A DNA stretch of 5,410 bases, taken from positions 1-5,410 of the forward strand of contig CAAGRV010000073.1 of assembly GCA_900772745.1 (NCBI GenBank), written 5' to 3'. A program made the translations under genes and the position numbers. The notes under the pieces were generated by a model. That model was not told where the DNA came from, searched no databases, and saw only the letters and a list, made by a program, of their open reading frames with translations. Below, piece after piece: positions 1-5,206 of this stretch. The stretch is from Clostridia bacterium. Its GTDB lineage: Bacteria > Bacillota > Clostridia > Christensenellales > UBA3700. The number at the start of each line of letters is the position of its first letter. Position 1 is the first letter of the stretch.

Positions 1-17
1 GATTTTGATGATTTTGA
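1..17 (+). repeat. Left arm of a 17-bp perfect inverted repeat
   Basis: GATTTTGATGATTTTGA here is the exact reverse complement of 208-224. Each arm is itself nearly two copies of a 9-mer, GATTTTGAT. The left arm falls in the putative end of the upstream gene and may continue outside the window. Confidence 0.6.
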
Positions 18-70
18 TTCGATCTGTTGGCGTAAAATCCAAACAAGCAATTTTGGATATGCTAAAATAA
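2..70 (+). CDS. C-terminal end of an unidentified protein (partial, cut by window edge)
   Basis: The frame starting at base 2 reads 22 sense codons ending in TAA (68-70); the visible tail ends GVKSKQAILDMLK. The stop lies 5 bases before a strong + strand terminator, which is where a gene should end, and the residues look like an ordinary amphipathic C-terminus. Frame 1 is also open, but it runs straight through the terminator to 297 and so is a poorer candidate. Too little is visible to name a family. The first 18 bases are a tandem GATTTTGAT repeat whose inverted copy lies at 208-224. Confidence 0.4.
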   Translation: MLMILIRSVGVKSKQAILDMLK

Positions 71-75
71 CAACT

Positions 76-113
76 AAAATAGAGGCTACAATCGGGAGTC
101 TCTATTTTTTTTT
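76..113 (+). terminator. Intrinsic terminator of the upstream gene
   Basis: The arms 76-87 and 97-108 pair over 12 positions, with one G-U pair, around a 9-base loop (88-96). A run of nine T follows or overlaps the 3' arm (105-113). The run lies on the + strand side, so this ends the gene whose stop is at 68-70. The opposite strand has only four T after the stem, so two-way action is doubtful. Confidence 0.85.
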
Positions 114-207
114 GCAATTTTGGAATATGTGGGCGTGTAACCTTGCTGGCAAAAGAACAATGCAAATATATATTCGAAAACCATTCCAGAATATGGATAA
201 ACTATGT

Positions 208-224
208 TCAAAATCATCAAAATC
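208..224 (-). repeat. Right arm of a 17-bp perfect inverted repeat
   Basis: TCAAAATCATCAAAATC is the exact reverse complement of 1-17. It lies in the spacer between the first terminator and the mrp promoter, just before the first copy of the 27-bp dispersed repeat. The match ends on the right-hand side of the left arm (base 18 against base 207); the other end cannot be tested because the window starts there. Confidence 0.6.
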
Positions 225-229
225 AGTCC

Positions 230-256
230 AAAAGTCGATACGTGTGCGAAAAAATT
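230..256 (+). repeat. 27-bp dispersed intergenic repeat, copy 1
   Basis: Four A, then GTCGATACGTGTGC, then G, six A and TT. A second copy at 3003-3029 has the same orientation and matches at 25 of 27 positions; the two differences are G/A at repeat positions 15 and 19. Both copies are intergenic. This copy lies between the upstream terminator and the mrp promoter. I do not recognise the element. Confidence 0.65.
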
Positions 257-312
257 CCTATCAAACATATAAAAATAAGGCAGAATATTTTGTGTAAAGG
301 GCTGATAGTTGA

Positions 313-341
313 TTGACCTAAACGAGCCAAGGTTGTATAAT
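313..341 (+). promoter_or_regulatory. SigA-type promoter of mrp
   Basis: The -35 box is TTGACC (313-318) and the -10 box is a perfect TATAAT (336-341), with the preferred 17-base spacer. Transcription would start near 348, leaving a leader of about 20 bases that consists mostly of the ribosome binding site. The promoter probably serves both mrp and the MATE gene. Confidence 0.8.
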
Positions 342-367
342 AGATTGGCAAAAGAAGGAAGGTAAAA

Positions 368-1180
368 ATGTCTGAGTGTAATCACGATTGTTCGAATTGT
401 AAAGAAAAATGCGACAAAGTTGACTTGATAGCACCTGCAAATAGTTGCTCTAAGGTCGGCAAAGTTATTGCTGTAGTCAGCGGTAAGGGCGGTGTAGGCA
501 AGTCAAGCATTACTTCATTGCTTGCTACCAAAACCAATGCGTTGGGCTATAAGACAGCTATTTTGGATGCTGATATAACAGGCCCATCTATTCCGACTGC
601 TTTTGGTATCAAAGAGCAAGCCTATGGTATGGACGGCAATATTATCCCTTTGGAGTCATCTAGGGGTATCAAGATTATGTCGCTCAACTGCTTGTTGGAC
701 GATCCAACCCAGCCTGTTGTGTGGAGAGGCGCTATGATTTCCAACACTGTCAAGCAATTTTGGACGGACGTTGCTTGGGGCGACGTGGACTATATGTTCG
801 TGGATATGCCACCAGGAACTGGCGACGTGCCACTTACCGTGTTCCAATCTTTGCCAATAGATGGCATTGTGATTGCTACCACACCACAAGAGTTGGTAGG
901 AATTATTGTGGCAAAAGCAGTAAAAATGGCGCAACTTATGAACGTTCCAATCCTCGCACTTGTCGAGAATATGTCGTATTATGAGTGCCCAAAATGTGGC
1001 GAGAAGTTGTATATTTTTGGTCAGTCTGACCTTGATAAAGCTTGCAAAGAGTATGACATTCCTTGCCATGGCAGTTTGCCAATCGACACAATGCTTGCCA
1101 AGTCTATGGACGCAGGCACAATCGAAGATTATCTCAATAATTATCTCGACGATATTGTCAAAGAAATAGTTAAAAAATAG
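368..1180 (+). CDS. mrp: Mrp/NBP35/ApbC family iron-sulfur cluster carrier ATPase
   Basis: A cytosolic P-loop ATPase that, as known for the family, binds a [4Fe-4S] cluster in a homodimer and passes it to apo-proteins. Visible motifs are the deviant Walker A KGGVGKS (residues 40-46) with its signature lysine, DADITGPS (67-74), the family block VVWRGAM, the switch II/Walker B block DMPPGTGD (146-153), and the cluster-bridging CPKC pair (Cys207, Cys210). The first 15 residues carry Cys4, Cys8, Cys11 and Cys15 (C-X3-C-X2-C-X3-C), a possible extra cluster site comparable to the N-terminal ferredoxin-like site of Nbp35. At 270 residues it is a core-only form without the N-terminal MIP18-like domain found in some Mrp proteins. 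The ATG is preceded by AAGGAAGG (356-362), and the promoter is just upstream. The MATE gene follows after 42 bases with no terminator. Confidence 0.95.
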   Translation: MSECNHDCSNCKEKCDKVDLIAPANSCSKVGKVIAVVSGKGGVGKSSITSLLATKTNALGYKTAILDADITGPSIPTAFGIKEQAYGMDGNIIPLESSRGIKIMSLNCLLDDPTQPVVWRGAMISNTVKQFWTDVAWGDVDYMFVDMPPGTGDVPLTVFQSLPIDGIVIATTPQELVGIIVAKAVKMAQLMNVPILALVENMSYYECPKCGEKLYIFGQSDLDKACKEYDIPCHGSLPIDTMLAKSMDAGTIEDYLNNYLDDIVKEIVKK

Positions 1181-1187
1181 AAAATGA

Positions 1188-1203
1188 GTTTGCTTGGGCA
1201 AAC
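1188..1203 (+). other. Small hairpin between mrp and the MATE gene
   Basis: GTTTGC and GCAAAC form a 6-bp stem around TTGG. No T run follows, so it is not an intrinsic terminator and read-through into the MATE gene is expected. It could stabilise or process the transcript. It lies inside a possible 8-codon mini-ORF (1184-1210, start 4 bases after the mrp stop), for which I see no ribosome binding site beyond A-rich sequence. Confidence 0.4.
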
Positions 1204-1222
1204 GGTATAAATTGGGGTTAGG

Positions 1223-2671
1223 ATGCAAGAGACAGGAGAAACATTAAGACAAAACAAAATGGGGGTTATGCCGATTGGTAAATTGTTGTTTACCATGGCT
1301 TTGCCTATCATAATTTCTATGTTGGTGCAAGCTTTGTACAACATAGTTGATAGTATGTTCGTTGCCAAAATCAGCGAAAATGCTTTGGCGGCAGTTTCGC
1401 TTGCTTTCCCTATCCAAAATATTATTATTGCCGTTGCGGTAGGTACTGGCGTGGGTGTCAATGCTTTGTTGTCCAAATTTTTGGGCATGAGAGAATTCGA
1501 CAAAGCCAACAAGTTGGCGTCCAACAGCTTGGTGCTTGCACTTGCCAACTTTATATTTATTGCGATTGTGGGCGGATTTGGCGCAAAATATTATTTTGCT
1601 ATCCAAAAGGACGTCATTGAGGAAGTTGTGCAAATGGGCACAGAGTACACCCAAGTCGTATGTATATTCTCGCTGGGCGTATTTTTCCAAATCACCTATG
1701 AGAGATTGTTGCAAGCGACGGGTAAGACTGTCGATTGTATGATAATGCAATTGGTGGGAGCAATCGTCAACATTATCCTTGACCCAATCTTGATTTTTGG
1801 ACTTATTGGTTTCCCTGCATTGGGAGTAAAGGGCGCGGCAATCGCAACTGTCATAGGTCAAACAGTGGCAATGATTGTAGGTTTTTGTCTGAATACTTTC
1901 CGCAACAAGGAAATCAAAGTACGTTTCAAAGATATGGTACCTGACTTCAAGTTGCTCAAAGAAGTGTACAAAGTGGCGATTCCATCTATGCTTATGTCTT
2001 CGGTTATGTCAGTGACAATCTTTGGTTTCAACCAAATTTTGCTTGCTTTCAACACATCAACAAGCAATTTGGGTATCACAGCGGCAGCATTCCTTGGCGT
2101 GTATTTTAAGCTCCAAAGCTTTGTATTTATGCCAGCTTTTGGTCTCAATAGCGGTATGATTCCTATCGTGGCGTACAACTATGGAGCAAAGTCCAAAGAG
2201 AGAATTGACAAGACTGTCAAGCTGGCCATCATAGCATCGTCGTGTATTATGTTGGTGGGATTGATTATCGCACAAGCCATTCCAAAACAACTACTTGCCA
2301 TATTCGATGCGTCGGAAGATATGTACGCGATAGGCGTCATTGGACTGAGAATTATCTCGTCGTCATTCTTGCTGGCTGGATTCAATATCGTTATGAGTGG
2401 ATATTTCCAAGCGTTGGGCAATGGTATGTACAGCTTTATTATGTCGGCTCTTCGTCAAATTGTCATTGCGCTACCTATGGCGTGGGTATTGTCCAAGACG
2501 GGTAAAATCGAGAATATTTGGTGGTCACTCACTATTGCGGAGGCGTTTACATTGTTCGTGAGTATTTTCTTGTTGATAAAAATGAACAAAAAAGTTAGGA
2601 AAGTGTGCGAAGATAGCACCACCGAAACAGAAAATGCACCAGTGGAGAATGAGGCAGAGAGCGTTGCTTAA
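1223..2671 (+). CDS. MATE family multidrug/toxin extrusion transporter
   Basis: An inner-membrane exporter of the MATE superfamily, which uses a Na+ or H+ gradient to expel organic cations, drugs or metabolites; the substrate cannot be read from the sequence. The 482 residues show the usual two six-helix halves, with helices near residues 18-40, 56-84, 103-121, 141-158, 172-195, 201-224, 252-275, 285-310, 332-352, 367-392, 403-424 and 432-453. Family signatures include QALYNIVDSMFV (36-47), RLLQATGKT (161-169), NIILDPILIFG (183-193) and, in the second half, PIVAYNYGAK (314-323). The C-terminus is a soluble, acidic, Glu/Thr-rich tail (about 462-482). ATG 1223 is chosen because GGGG (1214-1217) lies five bases upstream. 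The ATG at 1259 (residue 13) starts the conserved part, but the nearest AGGAG is 20 bases away from it. Confidence 0.92.
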   Translation: MQETGETLRQNKMGVMPIGKLLFTMALPIIISMLVQALYNIVDSMFVAKISENALAAVSLAFPIQNIIIAVAVGTGVGVNALLSKFLGMREFDKANKLASNSLVLALANFIFIAIVGGFGAKYYFAIQKDVIEEVVQMGTEYTQVVCIFSLGVFFQITYERLLQATGKTVDCMIMQLVGAIVNIILDPILIFGLIGFPALGVKGAAIATVIGQTVAMIVGFCLNTFRNKEIKVRFKDMVPDFKLLKEVYKVAIPSMLMSSVMSVTIFGFNQILLAFNTSTSNLGITAAAFLGVYFKLQSFVFMPAFGLNSGMIPIVAYNYGAKSKERIDKTVKLAIIASSCIMLVGLIIAQAIPKQLLAIFDASEDMYAIGVIGLRIISSSFLLAGFNIVMSGYFQALGNGMYSFIMSALRQIVIALPMAWVLSKTGKIENIWWSLTIAEAFTLFVSIFLLIKMNKKVRKVCEDSTTETENAPVENEAESVA

Positions 2672-2700
2672 ACGAAAAACTGATAATCAACAATCAATTT

Positions 2701-2726
2701 AGACTTGCTTTGGCAAGTCTTTTTTT
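2701..2726 (+). terminator. Intrinsic terminator of the mrp-MATE unit
   Basis: AGACTTGC (2701-2708) pairs perfectly with GCAAGTCT (2713-2720) around a TTTG loop, followed directly by a T run (2720-2726). It lies 29 bases after the MATE stop codon and points along the + strand. Confidence 0.92.
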
Positions 2727-2947
2727 GTTGGTTGCGAACTTGTTTTGTTTGGCAAATTTTTTGCTTGGTGTTTTTTGGTTTTAGGGGTTTGGATTAGTTG
2801 TGTTTTTTTGTTTTGGTGCTTTTCGTTGGCTGTGTACTTTTTGCTTGTGTGATTTTTCGTTGGTTGTGAACTTGTTTTGTTGGGTAAATGTTTTTTCATT
2901 TAGTGTTTTTTTGTTGGCTGTGTAATTTTTGTTGTGTAAATGTTTTT
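2727..2947 (+). repeat. T/G-rich spacer built from decayed repeats
   Basis: The + strand here is nearly all T and G with few A and very few C. Four units begin GTTGGYTGYGWAMTT at 2727, 2825, 2859 and 2913. Units 2727-2757 and 2859-2889 match at 28 of 31 positions. Units 2825 and 2913 share GTTGGCTGTGTA and most of what follows, with a small gap. Spacing is irregular (98, 34 and 54 bases), so this is not a simple tandem array. The - strand has a 66-codon open frame (2699-2899) that I regard as a by-product of the repeats. The T/G bias continues to about 3000. Confidence 0.7.
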
Positions 2948-3002
2948 AGGTGGCTATTCTTTGACGGGATATTTTTTTGATTGGGTGACTTTGTTTAGAA
3001 CA

Positions 3003-3029
3003 AAAAGTCGATACGTATGCAAAAAAATT
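3003..3029 (+). repeat. 27-bp dispersed intergenic repeat, copy 2
   Basis: Same orientation as the copy at 230-256, matching at 25 of 27 positions. In this copy the centre ATACGTAT is an 8-bp palindrome, which the G at repeat position 15 breaks in copy 1. On the - strand it follows directly after the terminator of the small membrane protein gene, so its A run is read there as a second T run. Confidence 0.65.
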
Positions 3030-3031
3030 AT

Positions 3032-3057
3032 AAAAAAAGATGAGCTTATTGCTCATC
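3032..3057 (-). terminator. Intrinsic terminator of the - strand unit, with the stop codon in its loop
   Basis: Read on the - strand, GATGAGC and GCTCATC form a 7-bp stem (3051-3057 with 3039-3045) around the loop AATAA (3046-3050), followed by seven T (3032-3038). After three further bases another seven T follow (3021-3027). The TAA of the small membrane protein gene (3046-3048) is part of the loop, so the last two sense codons form stem. Confidence 0.88.
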
Positions 3058-3378
3058 AGTGTTGTTGGTATTTGATTGGAGCTCTTTACGCTCTTTTAGA
3101 TATTTTTTCCAGCTTTTGATTACCGCTTTGGTGACGATATAGTCAGCATAGAGCATAATTGCACAAGTGCCTAGGGCAAGCAAACTCATCACGATGCCAC
3201 CGAATATTGTTTTACCGCCCGAGAATGAGAAACTTTTGACCAGATAGACAAGTCCTGCTACGCCGATGAAAACGCCAACGAACAGCACGCACACAAAGCC
3301 AACAATGGCAATGAGCGTCATCAGTCCGACAAAAATATCATTGAAAAATATTGTAGATTTGCTTGTTTTCTTTTCCAT
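3046..3378 (-). CDS. Small membrane protein of unknown function
   Basis: I do not recognise a family. The 110 residues begin with a short polar, Lys/Ser/Thr-rich segment. A long hydrophobic stretch follows (about 13-47, IFVGLMTLIAIVGFVCVLF and onward), enough for one long or two tightly packed helices. A Gly-rich turn (about 50-60) leads to a further helix (about 58-85), and the C-terminus is a charged cytosol-type tail rich in Lys and Glu (SWKKYLKERKEL) ending in Asn/Thr/Asp/Glu. It has two or three membrane spans and no signal peptide cleavage motif. It follows ispDF by 48 bases and can be transcribed from there, but also has its own strong promoter. There is no Shine-Dalgarno sequence close to the ATG, and that promoter would start RNA at or beside the ATG. 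Codon use and the clean terminator support a real gene. Confidence 0.8.
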   Translation of the reverse strand: MEKKTSKSTIFFNDIFVGLMTLIAIVGFVCVLFVGVFIGVAGLVYLVKSFSFSGGKTIFGGIVMSLLALGTCAIMLYADYIVTKAVIKSWKKYLKERKELQSNTNNTDEQ

Positions 3379-3384
3379 AATTTT

Positions 3385-3413
3385 ATTCTAGCACACCTTG
3401 GAAGTTATATCAA
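3385..3413 (-). promoter_or_regulatory. Promoter of the small membrane protein gene, probably leaderless
   Basis: On the - strand, TTGATA (3408-3413), 17 bases, then TAGAAT (3385-3390) preceded by TGC, an extended -10. Only six bases separate the -10 box from the ATG (3376-3378), so the start of transcription would fall at or beside the A of the ATG. The promoter lies wholly in the 48-bp gap after ispDF. Confidence 0.65.
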
Positions 3414-3426
3414 CAAATACACCCAA

Positions 3427-4557
3427 TTATTTGGAATAGAGCGAGCAATAAGCATTGACACTGATACCTTCTTCTCGTCCGACCAAGCCGAGCTTTTCGG
3501 TGGTGGTGGCGGTGATACTAACTTTGGTAGAGTCGATGCCGAGAACTTCTGCAATTTTGTCTTGCAGCAATGGAATAAAGCTGGCAAGCTTGGGTTGTTG
3601 CGCCATAATGCAAGCGGAAATGTTGCCTATGCGGTAGCCTTGTTGGGTGAGCAAGTCATTGACTCTTTGGAGTAGTAATAGGCTGGAAATGCCTTTGTAT
3701 TGGTCGTCGCTGTCAGGAAAGAGCTTGCCTATATCGCCGTTGTGGGAGGCGCTGAGAAGGGCGTCCATAATAGCGTGAGTGAGCACGTCCGCATCACTGT
3801 GACCGAGCAGTCCTTTGGTGTGCGGAATATCAATACCGCCAAGGATAAGTGGGCGATCTAATACAAGTTGGTGCGTATCCCAACCGCAACCAACGCTGAA
3901 ATTTTCGGGCACAAAGCGAGATAGGTCGCTTGCATAAGTGATTTTGATATTGTCGCTGTCGCCTTCGACAAGGAAAATTTTGCCGATATATTCTTCGTAC
4001 AAAGATGCGTCGTCAGAGAAAGTTTTGTTGTTCTCCATAGCCATAGCATAAGCCTCTTTCAGCTCCTTTGCGTTGAATACTTGCGGGGTTTGGACTGCCC
4101 AATACTTGTTGCGGTCAACAGCTCGGCTTAGTCCATCTTCCACCATTCGAATACTGTCCGACATAGGCAGGGCAGCTATTGCATTGCTAAATTTGAGGGC
4201 GGTGGCAATAGTTTTGTCGATGAGAGATTGTTTGACAAAAGGTCTTGCGCCATCGTGCACGATGACAAGATCGCAGTCGTCATCGACTTGGGCAAGGGCG
4301 TTGTTGACGGACAATGTGCGATTGTCACCACCTTTGCAAACGACGATATTTGCCGAAAAATTCTCCACGGCAGGAACTATCCATTCTCTGTCGCTGTCGC
4401 TACAAGCAATGATGATTTTGGATATGTCTTGTCTAAAAAAACTCGAAATTGTTTTGCAAAGCAGTGGCATACCGCCAATGTTGTATTTTAGTTTGCTATA
4501 TCCCAGTCCTGCTCGGGTGGAAACTCCACCGCAAGGAAGAATTACCTCAATTTTCAT
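3427..4557 (-). CDS. ispDF: Bifunctional IspD/IspF enzyme of the MEP isoprenoid pathway
   Basis: One 376-residue chain carries two enzymes. IspD (about 1-215) joins CTP and 2-C-methyl-D-erythritol 4-phosphate to give CDP-ME. IspF (about 220-376) cyclises CDP-ME 2-phosphate to MEcPP with loss of CMP. IspD shows a variant nucleotide loop CGGVSTRAG (9-17) with Arg15 and Lys22, HDGARP (101-106), Arg149 with WAVQTPQ (153-159), and NIKIT (203-207). IspF shows DTH (Asp227, His229) and His253 as metal ligands, HSDADV (253-258), DIGKLFPD (275-282), ATTTEKLG (350-357) and GREEGI (360-365). All key residues are present, so both activities are expected. IspE, the intervening step, is not here. The size matches known IspDF fusions, best known from epsilon- and alpha-proteobacteria; most Bacillota keep the genes separate. 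The start ATG lies inside rqcP (11-bp overlap), with GAGGT (4566-4570) eight bases upstream. Confidence 0.95.
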   Translation of the reverse strand: MKIEVILPCGGVSTRAGLGYSKLKYNIGGMPLLCKTISSFFRQDISKIIIACSDSDREWIVPAVENFSANIVVCKGGDNRTLSVNNALAQVDDDCDLVIVHDGARPFVKQSLIDKTIATALKFSNAIAALPMSDSIRMVEDGLSRAVDRNKYWAVQTPQVFNAKELKEAYAMAMENNKTFSDDASLYEEYIGKIFLVEGDSDNIKITYASDLSRFVPENFSVGCGWDTHQLVLDRPLILGGIDIPHTKGLLGHSDADVLTHAIMDALLSASHNGDIGKLFPDSDDQYKGISSLLLLQRVNDLLTQQGYRIGNISACIMAQQPKLASFIPLLQDKIAEVLGIDSTKVSITATTTEKLGLVGREEGISVNAYCSLYSK

Positions 4558-4798
4558 CTACAATTACCTCATACATACTTGTTGTGTCTTGTTTTTTTAC
4601 ATTTTCTTCAAGGCTTAGTACCTTGAAAGAGAATGTTTTGTCGCCAAAAAACAGCGTAACTTTGTCGCCAAGTTTGAGCTGAGTGCCCGCTTTGGCAGGG
4701 CGGTCGTTGATTTGGACACGGCCGTTGTCGCAAGCTTCGTTGGCAACAGTGCGACGTTTGATAATGCGTGATACTTTCAAAAATTTGTCTAATCTCAT
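4547..4798 (-). CDS. rqcP: S4-domain RNA-binding protein RqcP (YabO/Hsp15 type)
   Basis: A small cytosolic protein that, in Bacillus subtilis, works with RqcH on stalled 50S subunits, stabilising the P-site tRNA while alanine tails are added to the blocked nascent chain. The 83 residues are essentially one S4 domain. They begin MRLDKFLKVSRIIKRRTVA, with the basic RNA-binding face Arg2, Lys5, Lys8, Arg11, Lys14, Arg15 and Arg16. GRVQINDRPAKAG and LGDKVTLFFG follow, and the end MYEVIVDEN is like that of B. subtilis RqcP, as is the length. It is first in its transcription unit. ATG 4798 has TAGGT (4804-4808) five bases upstream. The end overlaps the ispDF start in ATGAAAATTGA, so the two genes are likely translationally coupled. 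RqcH is not in the window. Confidence 0.93.
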   Translation of the reverse strand: MRLDKFLKVSRIIKRRTVANEACDNGRVQINDRPAKAGTQLKLGDKVTLFFGDKTFSFKVLSLEENVKKQDTTSMYEVIVDEN

Positions 4799-4820
4799 AT
4801 ATTACCTATATTATAATAAT

Positions 4821-4848
4821 AGTATAACATAATAAATAATAATATCAA
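4821..4848 (-). promoter_or_regulatory. Promoter of the rqcP-ispDF unit
   Basis: On the - strand, TTGATA (4843-4848), a 16-base spacer and TATACT (4821-4826) preceded by TGT, an extended -10. The leader would be about 15-20 bases and contains the TAGGT ribosome binding site. A second TTGATA (4849-4854) directly upstream is too far from this -10 box to be its partner. A perfect TATAAT nearer the gene (4812-4817) has no good -35 and would start RNA almost at the ribosome binding site. Confidence 0.65.
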
Positions 4849-5141
4849 TATCAATATGAAAAAAGCGGAAAAATTTTTGTTGATAAAGTGTGTATAATGG
4901 GCGAAAATGCTGTGATGATATAAAAATGTAAATGACTTTGTATTGTGTATATAGTTGTAGCTAGCCTTGGAATAATATTCTTTGAAAAAGCGTGAGAGTA
5001 GTCTATATCCTAAATAGAGTGACAATAATCAAACTATAAACAATATTAAGTGAATAAGGGATTTTACTGGGTGAGATTGAATGCCGGTTTTGTTGTGTGT
5101 ATGAAGTGATAAAGAGTGGCAAACTAAAAATAATAACACAA

Positions 5142-5163
5142 AAGTTAAGTTTAAGTTAAGTTT
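5142..5163 (+). repeat. Two perfect 11-bp tandem repeats
   Basis: AAGTTAAGTTT occurs twice without a gap (5142-5152 and 5153-5163), then a partial third unit GAGTT. The 11-bp period is one helical turn, which suits a protein binding the same DNA face twice. It lies about 45 bases upstream of the TTTACA pairs, which have the same period but a different sequence. Confidence 0.5.
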
Positions 5164-5206
5164 GAGTTCGGCTTTTGAATTGCGACAAAATGATGAGAAA
5201 TTATAA

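Noticed and set aside
112..297. 61-codon + strand open frame before mrp
   Set aside because: Its start is in the T run of the terminator, with no ribosome binding site, and it spans the inverted repeat arm and the dispersed repeat, which are better read as non-coding.
86..385. 99-codon - strand open frame facing mrp
   Set aside because: It covers the upstream terminator, the 27-bp repeat and the mrp promoter, and runs into mrp. The composition is low-quality and there is no supporting signal.
656..1228. 190-codon - strand open frame antisense to mrp
   Set aside because: The + strand frame is an unmistakable Mrp with all family motifs; the antisense frame is rich in His, Cys and Trp and is a shadow.
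1244..1861. 205-codon - strand open frame antisense to the MATE gene
   Set aside because: The composition (Asn, His, Arg, Cys rich, no domains) is that of a shadow frame opposite a clear MATE gene.
2699..2899. 66-residue - strand open frame with repeated LPNKTSSQPTK peptide
   Set aside because: It is a by-product of the repeats and A/C bias of the spacer. No ribosome binding site precedes its ATG, its last codons are the terminator hairpin of the MATE gene, and the Lys/Thr/Asn/Gln composition is what such DNA encodes by default.
230..3029. Reading the two 27-bp copies as attachment sites of a mobile element
   Set aside because: The segment between them carries only housekeeping-type genes (mrp, MATE transporter) with no integrase or transposase, so a dispersed intergenic element is simpler.
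4073..4618. 181-codon + strand open frame antisense to ispDF
   Set aside because: IspD motifs are clear on the - strand; the + strand frame has no recognisable domain and ends in spacer-like sequence.
4874..4898. + strand TATAAT (4893-4898) as a promoter
   Set aside because: No -35 box lies at the right distance (TTTTTG is only 13 bases away), and no gene follows for more than 500 bases.
4795..5025. 76-codon - strand open frame ending in an ATGA overlap with rqcP
   Set aside because: It starts at a TTG with no convincing ribosome binding site, is rich in Tyr, Phe, Ile and Leu as expected from A+T-rich spacer, and contains the rqcP promoter. The overlap is probably chance.
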